Both the position numbers and the translations under genes were made by a program. A DNA stretch of 64,000 bases, from contig NZ_JACIDA010000001.1 in assembly GCF_014196125.1 (NCBI RefSeq), positions 558,001-622,000 on the forward strand, given 5' to 3'. Below, one piece after another: positions 56,360-64,000 of this stretch (position 1 is the first letter of the stretch; every line of letters starts with the position of its first letter). The notes beneath the pieces are model-generated. The model was not told the origin of the DNA. It was given only the letters and a program-made list of their open reading frames with translations, and searched no databases. The stretch is from Brevundimonas mediterranea. Lineage in GTDB: Bacteria > Pseudomonadota > Alphaproteobacteria > Caulobacterales > Caulobacteraceae.

Positions 56360-57567
56360 AGGCCGACCGCCTACTGATCGACTGTCACGCCGCCACCATG
56401 GTCCCAGGCGGAACCGCCTATGGCGCCATCCTCGACGCCGCCGTGGTCATCACCGACGGCCGCATCGCCTGGATCGGACCGCGCGCGGATTTGCCGTCCG
56501 TGGAGGCGGTCGAGACGGAGCGGCTGGGCGGACGCTGGCTCACGCCGGGACTGATCGACTGTCACACGCATCTGGTCTTCGGCGGGGACCGCTCGGGCGA
56601 ATTCGAACAGAGGCTGGGCGGGGCCAGCTATGAGGATATCACCCGCGCCGGCGGCGGGATCGTCGCTTCGGTCAAGGCCACGCGCGCGGCGTCGGAGGAC
56701 GAACTGTTCGCCTCCGCCATGGACCGGCTGCAAGGGCTCAAGGCCACGGGCGTAACCACGGTCGAGATCAAGTCGGGCTATGGACTGGATCAGGACAGCG
56801 AATTGAAGATGTTGCGGGTCGCCCGCCGCATCGGCCGGGAAGGCGGGGTTCGCGTGCGCACCACCTATCTGGGTCTGCACGCCGTTCCGCCCGAGCACCG
56901 GGCGGACCGCGCCGCCTATGTCGATCTGGCCGTCGATCACATTCTGCCGGCCGCACAGGCCGAGGGGCTGGCGGACGCCGTGGACGCCTATTGCGAGCCT
57001 ATCGCCTTCTCGATCGAGGAGGTGGAGCGCCTGTTCGACAAGGCCCGCACCCTGGGCCTGCCGGTCAAGCTGCACGCCGATCAGCTGTCGAACGGGGGCG
57101 GCGCGGCTTTGGCGGCGCGTTACGGCGCCGTGTCGGCCGATCACATAGAACATGCGACGGAAGATGGGATCAAAGCCATGGCGCGGGCAGGGGTGACGGC
57201 GGTTCTGCTGCCCGGCGCCTTCCTGATGCTGCGCGAAACTCAGGCGCCTCCGGTGGCTCTGTTACGCGCCCATGGCGTTCGCATGGCCGTCGCGACCGAC
57301 TGCAATCCCGGCACTTCTCCCGTCGCGTCCATGACCGACGCCCTGAACCTGGCCTGTGTCCAGTTTCGCCTGACCCCGGAAGAAGCCCTGGCGGGCGCGA
57401 CGCGGGAAGCCGCATGGGCCCTGGGCCTGCAAGACGAGATTGGAACCCTGGCGGTCGGCAGGGTCGCCGACCTTGCTGCCTGGGATATCCAACGCCCCGC
57501 AGAGCTGGCCTATTGGCTGGGCAAGCCCATGCTGCACGGCCGCTGGAAAAACGGCGTAAGAGCCTAG
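56356..57567 (+). CDS. hutI: Imidazolonepropionase
   Basis: 403 residues; hydrolyses imidazolone-5-propionate to formimidoylglutamate. The metal motif is in [18 protein letters not shown], with [26 protein letters not shown] and [13 protein letters not shown] supplying the rest of the active site. Overlaps hutC by 4 nt and ends the operon. Confidence 0.96.
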   Translation: MKADRLLIDCHAATMVPGGTAYGAILDAAVVITDGRIAWIGPRADLPSVEAVETERLGGRWLTPGLIDCHTHLVFGGDRSGEFEQRLGGASYEDITRAGGGIVASVKATRAASEDELFASAMDRLQGLKATGVTTVEIKSGYGLDQDSELKMLRVARRIGREGGVRVRTTYLGLHAVPPEHRADRAAYVDLAVDHILPAAQAEGLADAVDAYCEPIAFSIEEVERLFDKARTLGLPVKLHADQLSNGGGAALAARYGAVSADHIEHATEDGIKAMARAGVTAVLLPGAFLMLRETQAPPVALLRAHGVRMAVATDCNPGTSPVASMTDALNLACVQFRLTPEEALAGATREAAWALGLQDEIGTLAVGRVADLAAWDIQRPAELAYWLGKPMLHGRWKNGVRA

Positions 57568-57593
57568 AGAAGCTTTACCCCCGACTTGGCCGC

Positions 57594-57971
57594 CTAAACC
57601 TGAGCGACGCCCATGACCTTCATCAGGGCGTCTCGAACGGCGGCCTCGGTGAAGGGTTTCTGAATGGTGGTGGCGCCGCGCCACTCTTCCGGCAATCCAC
57701 CTTCGCCGTAGCCGGTGGAGAAGACGAAGGGTACGCCGCGCGCCTTCAGCGCCTCGGCGACCGGGAAGACCTGGCGGCCGGCGACATTGACGTCCAGCAG
57801 GGCGGCGTCGAGATCGACGGTGTCGCGCGCCATGGCTTCACCATCGTCGATGTTGGATGCTGGCCCAACAGGAATGCACTCCATGTCCTCGAGGATGGTC
57901 TCTAGCAACATGGCGACGAGGGATTCGTCTTCCACCACAAGTACGCGGCGGCCGTTCAGCGGTTGGGTCAT
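57594..57971 (-). CDS. Stand-alone response regulator receiver
   Basis: 125 residues, a CheY-like receiver with no output domain: acidic pocket VVEDES (14-15), phospho-acceptor Asp60 in ALLDVNV, Ser/Thr in FSTGYG and Lys105 (QKPF). It starts within the stop of the HWE kinase (ATGA), so the kinase is its likely partner. Convergent with hutI. Confidence 0.93.
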   Translation of the reverse strand: MTQPLNGRRVLVVEDESLVAMLLETILEDMECIPVGPASNIDDGEAMARDTVDLDAALLDVNVAGRQVFPVAEALKARGVPFVFSTGYGEGGLPEEWRGATTIQKPFTEAAVRDALMKVMGVAQV

Positions 57972-59476
57972 GGGGCGGGTGTCCTGTCGAGTGGAACCGT
58001 CAGTTCCGCAATCAATCCATCGCTGGCGTAGACCAGATCGATCTCCCCCGCCAGATCATGGCGAATGTTTCGTTCAATCAATCGGCTACCGAAGCCTCTT
58101 CTGTCCGGTTGCGTAACTTTCGGCCCATCCATTTCGCGCCAGATCAGCTTCAGCTTGCGGTCGCGCTGATCCGCCAAACTCCAGTCGATCAGAACACGCC
58201 CATCCGGCGTGGAGAGGGCGCCGTATTTGGCGGCGTTCGTTGCAAGCTCATGGAAAATCATGCCCAGGGACAGGGCTGTGGCGGGGGGCAAAGCGGTCGC
58301 TGGACCGTTGAGATTGATCCGGGTCGGACCGAAGGCTTCGGTCTCGTGTTCCAGGATCGCCCGCAGATCCGCGCCTTCCCAGTGGGTTCGCGTCAACAGG
58401 TCGTGGGTGTGGGACAGGGCCAGGATCCGGGACTGGAAGGTGGCGGCGAAGGTGGCGGGGTCGATGTGGGAACGGGCGGTCTGGATGGCGATCGACTGAA
58501 CCGTGGCGAGGGTGTTCTTCACCCGATGGTTCAACTCGTCGATCATCAGCTTCTGGCGCTGGGCCGCCAGGACGTTGTCCGTGACGTCATGGCCCTGGAC
58601 GAAGATGCCGACCACTGCGCCCGCCTCGTCACGGACCGGCTGATAGATGAAGTTGAGATAGAGAGTCTCCAGTGCGCCGCCGGGAGTGCGTTGCAGTCTC
58701 GCCAGACTTTCGCGCCCCTCATAGGGTTCGCCCGTTTCGAAGACGGCGTCCAGAAACTCGTAATAGCCCTGGCCGACCAGTTCCGGCAGGGCTTCGCGCA
58801 CGGGCTTGCCCGCGATGTCACGATGGCCGATCAACTGGCTGTAGGCGTCGTTGTGCATCTGGAAACAGTGGTTGCGTCCGGTCAGGATGGCTACGAACCC
58901 CGGCGCCTGCATGAACATCTCGACCAGACGGTTGCGCTCGCTCTCCAGGCGACGATTGTCCTCCTGAACTGACTGGGCTCGCCGCAGGACCGACCCGCCG
59001 ACCAGGGCGTCCAGGGCGGTTGTCGGTTCATCGGTGCGGATCGTCGGCGACAGGTCAGTGATGTCCATAGTGTGCTGAAGAAGCAGCACGACCTCGCCAT
59101 CAGCGTTCAGGATTGGCGTATGGGTCGCACTCCAGATTCGCTCCTCGAACACCTCCTGGCCGTCAGACAATTTGCGCGGCATGGCGTATCGCACGACGGC
59201 GAGGTGGTCCCGCTGACGGGTGTCGCGCGCCTTTTCCAGGGACGCCCGGACCTGACGCACGTTTTCGGGCGCATCCTCGCCGGGGCCGGCGTCGAAGGTC
59301 GTGAACAGGGGACGGCCCAGGACGTCCTCGCGGCGCGCGCCTGTGACCTCGACATAGGCCTGATTGACCTCGGCGATGCGCAGATCCGGCGTAAGCAGCA
59401 GATAAGGATTTGGCGACGCCTTGAAGGCCGTCGCCAAGTCGACCACGGAAGCACCCGGTTTCACTTGTACTGTCAA
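57968..59476 (-). CDS. PAS-containing HWE-family sensor histidine kinase
   Basis: About 502 residues from a TTG at 59476; an in-frame GTG at 59554 is the alternative, and no start has a good RBS. Two PAS-type sensor segments (about 12-135 and 190-310), then the HWE dimerisation/phospho-acceptor region IDELNHRVKNTLATVQSIA (His) and a HATPase part with FHELATNAAKYGALS (N box) and RRGFGSRLIERN (G box). No membrane helix, so the kinase is soluble and probably senses an intracellular cue. Upstream of its receiver partner. Confidence 0.88.
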   Translation of the reverse strand: MTVQVKPGASVVDLATAFKASPNPYLLLTPDLRIAEVNQAYVEVTGARREDVLGRPLFTTFDAGPGEDAPENVRQVRASLEKARDTRQRDHLAVVRYAMPRKLSDGQEVFEERIWSATHTPILNADGEVVLLLQHTMDITDLSPTIRTDEPTTALDALVGGSVLRRAQSVQEDNRRLESERNRLVEMFMQAPGFVAILTGRNHCFQMHNDAYSQLIGHRDIAGKPVREALPELVGQGYYEFLDAVFETGEPYEGRESLARLQRTPGGALETLYLNFIYQPVRDEAGAVVGIFVQGHDVTDNVLAAQRQKLMIDELNHRVKNTLATVQSIAIQTARSHIDPATFAATFQSRILALSHTHDLLTRTHWEGADLRAILEHETEAFGPTRINLNGPATALPPATALSLGMIFHELATNAAKYGALSTPDGRVLIDWSLADQRDRKLKLIWREMDGPKVTQPDRRGFGSRLIERNIRHDLAGEIDLVYASDGLIAELTVPLDRTPAP

Positions 59477-59598
59477 TCTACACCCCAGCCCAACCGGTGC
59501 CGAACGCCCGAGGAGGCAAAGAGTTCGCCACCGTACCCATAATTCGCCTTTCACCTGATCGTCATTGGCGTGTCAGGAGAATTTGCTAAGGACGGGAC

Positions 59599-61173
59599 AT
59601 GACATTTGCCGGCGCCTTGGCCACCCTCTCTCTCATGATGGCTCAACCGACAGACCAGCCGCCCCCCGGACAGCCGGTCGTCCAGCTGGCCCAGGGCGTG
59701 CTGGCCGGGCGGGCCGACGACACGGTCGCCGCGTTCAAGAACATTCCCTATGCGGCCCCGCCGGTGGCGGAATTGCGCTGGCGGCCGCCGGGCGCGGCCC
59801 CGACCTGGGAAGGGCAGCGCGACGCCTCCACCTATGGGCCGATCTGCATCCAGGCCACGCCGCAGGGCGACCCCGGCGTGGGGCCCTTGCCGATGAGCGA
59901 GGACTGCCTGAACCTGAACGTGTGGCGGCCGACGGACGTCGCGTCGCCGGCCCCGGTCATGGTGTGGATTCACGGCGGCGGCCTGGTCAATGGATCGGGC
60001 ACGGCGGCCCTGTACGACGGATCCCATCTGGCCCGGCAGGGCATGGTCGTGGTGACGCTGAACTATCGGCTGGGACGGCTGGGCTTCTTCGACCACCCGG
60101 CCTTGGCGGCGGAACGGCCGGCGGACGAGGCGGCGGGCAACTATGGTCTGATGGACGTCATCGCGGCCCTGCAGTGGGTCAGGGCGAACATCGCGGCCTT
60201 CGGCGGCGATCCGGCCAATGTGACGATCTTCGGCGAATCGGCGGGCGGGGCCATCGTCACGCGGATGATGATCGCACCGCCCGCGCGGGGCCTGTTCGAC
60301 CGCGCCATTGTGCAGTCGGGCCTGGGGCGCGAGCTGCAGACCCCGCTGGACCGGCGCGGCGCCTATGACCTGCCGTCGGCGCGCGAACGGGGCGAGGTCT
60401 GGGCGCATGGCCACAATCTGGTGACGGCGGCGGATCTACGCGCCGCCCCGGTCGAACTGCTGCTGACCCCGGCGCCGGTCTTCGCCAATGGCGACCTGAG
60501 CCTGATCGACGGCAAGATCGTCCCCGCGACTGTCGAGGCGACGTTCCGGGCCGGGCGGCAGGCGCCCGTGCCGATGGTCATCGGGACCAACAGCGCCGAG
60601 TTCTGGTGGATGAAGCCGACGGATCGCAACGGCTACGGCATGATTGACGACGACCTGACCTGGCTGGAGCGGGCCTCGATCACGGCGGCCTATGGCGGGG
60701 AGGCGGGTTTCGACCGGGGCTTCATCACCGACGCCGTCTTCTCGGAGCCGGCGCGGCGGCTGGCGCGGCTGCACACGGCGGCGGGACACCCAGCCTATCT
60801 GTACCGGTTCGACATTTCGTCGCCAGACAATCCCGAACCGCACGGCGGGGCGACCCACGCCATCGAGCGCCCCTATGTGTTCGGAACCTTGCCGCTTCTG
60901 CCCTATCCGGTCCGGGAGGCGGATGTCGCGGCCTCGGCGGCCATGATGGGCTACTGGACCGCCTTCTCGCGGTCCGGCGACCCCAATGGGGTGGGGCGGC
61001 CGGACTGGCCGATTACCGGGGTCGGCGACACCCAGTTGATGCTGTTCCGAAATGACGGCCCCAGCGCCACGCCGGTTCCAGACGGCGCGCGGCTGGATCT
61101 GATCGAACGGTTCCGGGAGCGGCCTCACACTATCAGCAAGTCGCCGCAAGCCCCTGTGAAAACGCACTATTAG
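59599..61173 (+). CDS. Carboxylesterase type B family hydrolase
   Basis: 524 residues of an alpha/beta hydrolase: GIPYAAPP-like NIPYAAPPVAELRW, EDCLNLNVW, WIHGGG oxyanion loop and GESAGG with nucleophile Ser214. The catalytic His/Glu region is GGATHAIERPYVFG. MTFAGALATLSLMMAQ could be a weak export signal. Typical length; substrate unknown. Divergent from the kinase. Confidence 0.93.
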   Translation: MTFAGALATLSLMMAQPTDQPPPGQPVVQLAQGVLAGRADDTVAAFKNIPYAAPPVAELRWRPPGAAPTWEGQRDASTYGPICIQATPQGDPGVGPLPMSEDCLNLNVWRPTDVASPAPVMVWIHGGGLVNGSGTAALYDGSHLARQGMVVVTLNYRLGRLGFFDHPALAAERPADEAAGNYGLMDVIAALQWVRANIAAFGGDPANVTIFGESAGGAIVTRMMIAPPARGLFDRAIVQSGLGRELQTPLDRRGAYDLPSARERGEVWAHGHNLVTAADLRAAPVELLLTPAPVFANGDLSLIDGKIVPATVEATFRAGRQAPVPMVIGTNSAEFWWMKPTDRNGYGMIDDDLTWLERASITAAYGGEAGFDRGFITDAVFSEPARRLARLHTAAGHPAYLYRFDISSPDNPEPHGGATHAIERPYVFGTLPLLPYPVREADVAASAAMMGYWTAFSRSGDPNGVGRPDWPITGVGDTQLMLFRNDGPSATPVPDGARLDLIERFRERPHTISKSPQAPVKTHY

Positions 61174-61205
61174 ACAGATGTCCGGCCGGTCAAAGACGCC
61201 CGCCG

Positions 61206-62588
61206 TCACCCCGCCGAGGTCGCGCCCGACTGCTTTTCTCTCATCGTGACCAGTTCCTCGGCCATGGTCGGGTGGACCGCGCAGGTCGCGTCCCATTGGG
61301 CCTTGGTCAGGCCGGCCTTCACGGCGATGGCGGCGAGCTGGATCATTTCCGGACTGTCGGGCCCGACGATGTGCACGCCGACGACCCTTTGGCTTTCGGC
61401 GTCGACCACCAGTTTCATCAGGACGCGCTCCTCCGATCCGGTGAAGGCGTATTTCATCGGCCGGAAACGGGTCACATAGACATCGACCCCGGCGGAGCAA
61501 GACCGACGCGCCTCGGATTCCGTCAGGCCGACGATGCCCACAGGCGGCTGGCTGAAGACGGCGGTGGCGACAGCCTCGTAGTCGAAATGCTGGGGATTGT
61601 CGCGATAGACGGTCTGGTGGAAGGCGGCGGCCTCGCGGATGGCGACGGGGGTCAGGTTCATCCGGTCGGTCACGTCGCCGATAGCCCAGATATTGTCGGC
61701 CGTCGTTTTGGAATAGGGATCGACCTTGATCGCGCCCTCGTCGTTCAACTCGACCCCGGCCGCCTCCAGGCCGAGGTCCTTGACGTGGGGGATGCGGCCT
61801 GTCGCGAACATGACCACGTCGGTCTCCAGCTTCATCCCGTTCTCGAGGTGGTTGACCAGGCCCGTGGCGGTCTTCTCGATCTTCTCGTGCTGGCAGCCCA
61901 GGACGACCTTGATCCCGCGCTTCTCGATCTCGCCAGCCAGGTGGGCGCGCACATCGTCGTCGAAGCCGCGCAGGATGTTGGGGCCCCGGTAGATCAGGGT
62001 CGTCTCGACGCCCAGGCCGGCGAAGATCCCCGCGAACTCCACCGCGATATAGCCGCCGCCCGCGATCAGAATGCGTTTGGGCAGTTCGGGCAGGTGGAAG
62101 GCTTCTTCCGATGTGATGGCGTGTTCGATGCCGGGCAGGTTTTCCGGCTTCCACGGACGACCGCCGGTTGCCACCAGGATTTTTTCGGCGGTGAAGGTCT
62201 GGTTCTTGCCGATGATCTCGACCGTATGGGCGTCCTTCAGAACGGCGCGGCCGTGGACCAGTTCGACACCCGCCTTGCCGAGGTTGGCGGCATAGATGCC
62301 GGACAGGCGCGCGATCTCGACGTCCTTGGCCTCCAGGAAGGTCGGCCAGTCGAACCGGGCGTTGTCGAAGGACCAGCCGTAGCCCTCGGCGATCTCCAGC
62401 GCGTGGCTGACCTCTGAGGCCATGACCATGAACTTCTTGGGCACGCAGCCACGGATCACGCAGGTGCCGCCGACCCGGTATTCCTCGGCCACCGCGACCT
62501 TCTTGCCGCCCAGGGCGGTCAGACGCGCGGCGCGGACCCCGCCGGAGCCGGCGCCGATGACGAAGAGGTCGTAGTCGTAGTCGGCCAT
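61206..62588 (-). CDS. gor: Glutathione-disulfide reductase
   Basis: 460 residues of the FAD/NADPH disulfide oxidoreductase family. The redox pair is Cys43 and Cys48 in GGTCVIRGCVPKKF; FAD loop GAGSGGVRA (12-20), NADP loop GGGYIAVEFAG, and C-terminal AVHPTMAEE with the catalytic His-Glu. Recycles GSSG to GSH. Preceded by a set of heptamer repeats. Confidence 0.95.
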   Translation of the reverse strand: MADYDYDLFVIGAGSGGVRAARLTALGGKKVAVAEEYRVGGTCVIRGCVPKKFMVMASEVSHALEIAEGYGWSFDNARFDWPTFLEAKDVEIARLSGIYAANLGKAGVELVHGRAVLKDAHTVEIIGKNQTFTAEKILVATGGRPWKPENLPGIEHAITSEEAFHLPELPKRILIAGGGYIAVEFAGIFAGLGVETTLIYRGPNILRGFDDDVRAHLAGEIEKRGIKVVLGCQHEKIEKTATGLVNHLENGMKLETDVVMFATGRIPHVKDLGLEAAGVELNDEGAIKVDPYSKTTADNIWAIGDVTDRMNLTPVAIREAAAFHQTVYRDNPQHFDYEAVATAVFSQPPVGIVGLTESEARRSCSAGVDVYVTRFRPMKYAFTGSEERVLMKLVVDAESQRVVGVHIVGPDSPEMIQLAAIAVKAGLTKAQWDATCAVHPTMAEELVTMREKQSGATSAG

Positions 62589-62599
62589 CGGGCGCTCCG

Positions 62600-62636
62600 T
62601 TCAGACTCAATAAAAACAGCGTCTGAATAGTCTGAA
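62600..62636. promoter_or_regulatory. Heptamer repeats upstream of gor
   Basis: TTCAGAC (62600-62606) and GTCTGAA (62621-62627 and again 62630-62636), the first as inverse of the others, 12-48 nt before the gor ATG. Two GANTC sites (GACTC, GAATC) lie in or beside them. Could be an operator or a stem-loop. Confidence 0.45.
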
Positions 62637-62656
62637 TCGTATGAAATCGGTTCCGG

Positions 62657-62737
62657 TCACGCCGGGGGCGAGGCGTGGGACTTAGGCGCCGGGACACCCA
62701 GGAGCAAGGTCGCCAGAAGGACGGAGATCAGGGTCAA
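62657..62737 (-). pseudogene. Short ORF resembling an orphan signal peptide (26 aa)
   Basis: A TTG start overlaps the rpiA stop (TTGA); the product [18 protein letters not shown] with a short tail is hydrophobic like an export signal but ends after 26 residues. It may be the truncated remnant of a secreted protein once lying between rpiA and gor, or a chance ORF. Confidence 0.25.
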
Positions 62738-63417
62738 GGCGTGAGGGTCTCGACCCCGCTGTCCGTGCCGATGATCGCCAGGTCGGCCAGGTCGAGGAAC
62801 AGCCCATGCTCGACCACGCCGGTGATCAGCTTCAGATCGTCGGCCAGGCGGACTGGATCGTGAATGGCCTTGCAGCCGGCGTCATAGATCAGATTGCCGC
62901 CGTCGGTGCGGACCAGGCCGCGATCCGCTTGGCGCACGCGGGCGGGCTGGCTGATGTCATGGTCGATCAGAACGTCGGCGATGCGGTTGGCCGTGGTCTT
63001 GTGGCCGAAGGCGACCACCTCGATCGGCAAGGGAAAGACGCCAAGGACCGGCACCACCTTGGCGGCGTCGGCGATGACGATACAGCGGCTGGACGCCTCC
63101 CAGACCAGTTTCTCGCGCAAAAGGGCCGCGCCGCCACCCTTGATCAGCGCCAGGCCCGGGCCGACCTCGTCGGCGCCGTCGACGGTCAGATCAATGCGGG
63201 GCGTGTCTTCCAGCGTGGAGAGGGTCAGGCCCAGTTCCCGCGCCAGATCGGCGGTCTTCTCCGAGGTCGGGACGCAGCGCAGGCCGGAAAGACCACGCGC
63301 GGCCAAGGCCTTGACGAACCAGGCGGCGGTGGACCCGGTGCCCAGGCCCACGATCATGCCAGCTTCGACATAGGCTGCGGCGGCCTCGCCGGCGTTCTTC
63401 TTCTGTAGGTCGCTCAT
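62734..63417 (-). CDS. rpiA: Ribose-5-phosphate isomerase A
   Basis: 227 residues; interconverts ribose-5-phosphate and ribulose-5-phosphate. [22 protein letters not shown] and [11 protein letters not shown] are the phosphate and catalytic motifs. The ATG at 63417 overlaps the glmU stop (ATGA); the longer in-frame ORF is the shadow of glmU. Confidence 0.96.
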   Translation of the reverse strand: MSDLQKKNAGEAAAAYVEAGMIVGLGTGSTAAWFVKALAARGLSGLRCVPTSEKTADLARELGLTLSTLEDTPRIDLTVDGADEVGPGLALIKGGGAALLREKLVWEASSRCIVIADAAKVVPVLGVFPLPIEVVAFGHKTTANRIADVLIDHDISQPARVRQADRGLVRTDGGNLIYDAGCKAIHDPVRLADDLKLITGVVEHGLFLDLADLAIIGTDSGVETLTP

Positions 63418-64000
63418 TTCAGCTTGGCGGCCTGGGCCGCCTCCTTCTTGGCTTTGGCCTTCACGCGGAAGGCGGCGCCGGCGTCCGGCTTGAGGGTTTG
63501 GCGAGCACGGCCGAAGGCGAGCGCATCGGCCGGCACGTCCTCGGTGATCACAGAACCGGAGGCGACGATGGCGCCGTCGCCGATCACGACCGGCGCGACC
63601 AGACTGGAGTTCGAGCCGACGAAGGCGCCGGCGCCGACCTGGGTCCGGGCCTTGTTGAAGCCGTCGTAGTTGCAGAAGATGGTCCCGGCCCCGAGGTTGG
63701 CCCACGCGCCGACCGACCCGTCGCCCAGATAGGCGAGGTGGTTGGCCTTGGCGCCCGCGGCCATCTTCACATTCTTGACCTCGACGAAGTTGCCGACCTT
63801 GACCCCCTCGGCCAGGTCCGCGCCGGGCCGCAGCCGGGCGTAGGGGCCGACCTCGGCGCCGGAGGCGACGCGCGCGCCCTCCACATGGCTGAAGCTACGG
63901 ATCCGGGCGCCGCCGTCGATCACCGCGCCGGGGCCGAAGACGACATAGGGTTCGATCACGGCTCCGCCGTCGACCTGGGTGTCCCAGGCGAAATGAACGG
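63414..64000 (-). CDS. glmU: GlmU C-terminal part (cut by window edge)
   Basis: About 195 residues of the C-terminal left-handed beta-helix of bifunctional GlmU, the acetyltransferase half that makes N-acetylglucosamine-1-phosphate. Hexapeptide turns, [30 protein letters not shown] and [10 protein letters not shown] are typical. The reading frame continues past position 64000, so the N-terminal uridylyltransferase domain lies outside. Ends with a Lys/Ala-rich tail. Confidence 0.95.
   Translation of the reverse strand, partial: VHFAWDTQVDGGAVIEPYVVFGPGAVIDGGARIRSFSHVEGARVASGAEVGPYARLRPGADLAEGVKVGNFVEVKNVKMAAGAKANHLAYLGDGSVGAWANLGAGTIFCNYDGFNKARTQVGAGAFVGSNSSLVAPVVIGDGAIVASGSVITEDVPADALAFGRARQTLKPDAGAAFRVKAKAKKEAAQAAKLK

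Noticed and set aside
60436..62697. Minus-strand ORF of 753 residues
   Set aside because: Out-of-frame shadow of gor and the carboxylesterase; Arg-rich.
1..64000. CRISPR array, prophage, integrative element or insertion sequence
   Set aside because: No regularly spaced repeats, integrase, transposase or phage structural gene is visible; the one repeat hairpin lacks any transposase.

Overview
The window looks like chromosomal DNA of an alphaproteobacterium of the Caulobacteraceae, most likely a Brevundimonas-like organism. The evidence is high G+C with strong GC3 bias, a PopZ gene directly upstream of valS, a TipN-like polar coiled-coil protein, a GTTC-N7-GTTC type LexA box, and GANTC (CcrM-type) sites placed in regulatory inverted repeats. 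This is inferred from gene content and not from any database search. No prophage, integrase, transposase, CRISPR array or rRNA is visible. The region is mostly dense housekeeping sequence with many ATGA stop/start overlaps, so most genes sit in short operons.

Layout. 0-8.2 kb: tRNA-Asn and tRNA-Cys (both minus) flank a SpoU-family RNA methyltransferase and a tiny membrane ORF; then a degenerate PCMT homologue, tolC, popZ, valS and tlyA. 8.2-14.4 kb: a glycine-zipper envelope protein, a TrmA/RlmD-type RNA methyltransferase, an acidic unknown, a radical SAM protein with a LexA-like operator, a YceI lipoprotein and a cytochrome b561-YceI fusion. 14.5-20.9 kb: fabD-fabG-acpP-fabF-mltG-yicC-gmk, all on the plus strand, with a 128-bp repeat hairpin between fabD and fabG. 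21.1-30.7 kb: a minus-strand envelope cluster transcribed lptF-lptG-lptD-surA-pdxA-ksgA, followed by a low-GC membrane protein and an aminotransferase. 30.8-33.4 kb: pepA, holC and two tandem I78-inhibitor-like lipoproteins. 33.4-38.5 kb: a LysR/pirin divergent pair, proline iminopeptidase, a DUF423 protein, an MFS transporter and a divergent C15-peptidase-like protein lacking its catalytic residues. 38.5-50.1 kb: TipN-like protein, a small membrane ORF, a PLD-family enzyme convergent with an EEP hydrolase, a lemA-TPM-TPM operon, folD, a five-repeat PPC-domain secreted protein and a type 2 IPP isomerase. 50.2-57.6 kb: the complete histidine utilisation locus as two divergent operons, hutGUH (minus) and hutFCI (plus), with a perfect GntR/HutC-type operator palindrome between them. 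57.6-64 kb: an HWE histidine kinase/response regulator pair, a type B carboxylesterase, glutathione reductase, rpiA and the 3' end of glmU, cut by the window edge.

How the genes work together. Three modules dominate: fatty-acid synthesis through to peptidoglycan processing (fab-mltG), outer-membrane biogenesis (lptDFG, surA) and histidine degradation to glutamate plus formate via the formimidoylglutamate deiminase route (HutH, HutU, HutI, HutF, HutG under HutC). PopZ and a TipN-like protein give the window two cell-pole organisers. The observations most worth checking are the LexA-like box on the radical SAM gene, the two pseudoenzyme-like proteins (PCMT and C15), the tandem I78 lipoproteins beside pepA/holC, the Asp-rich PPC repeat protein, the fabD-fabG repeat hairpin and the heptamer/GANTC repeats in front of gor.
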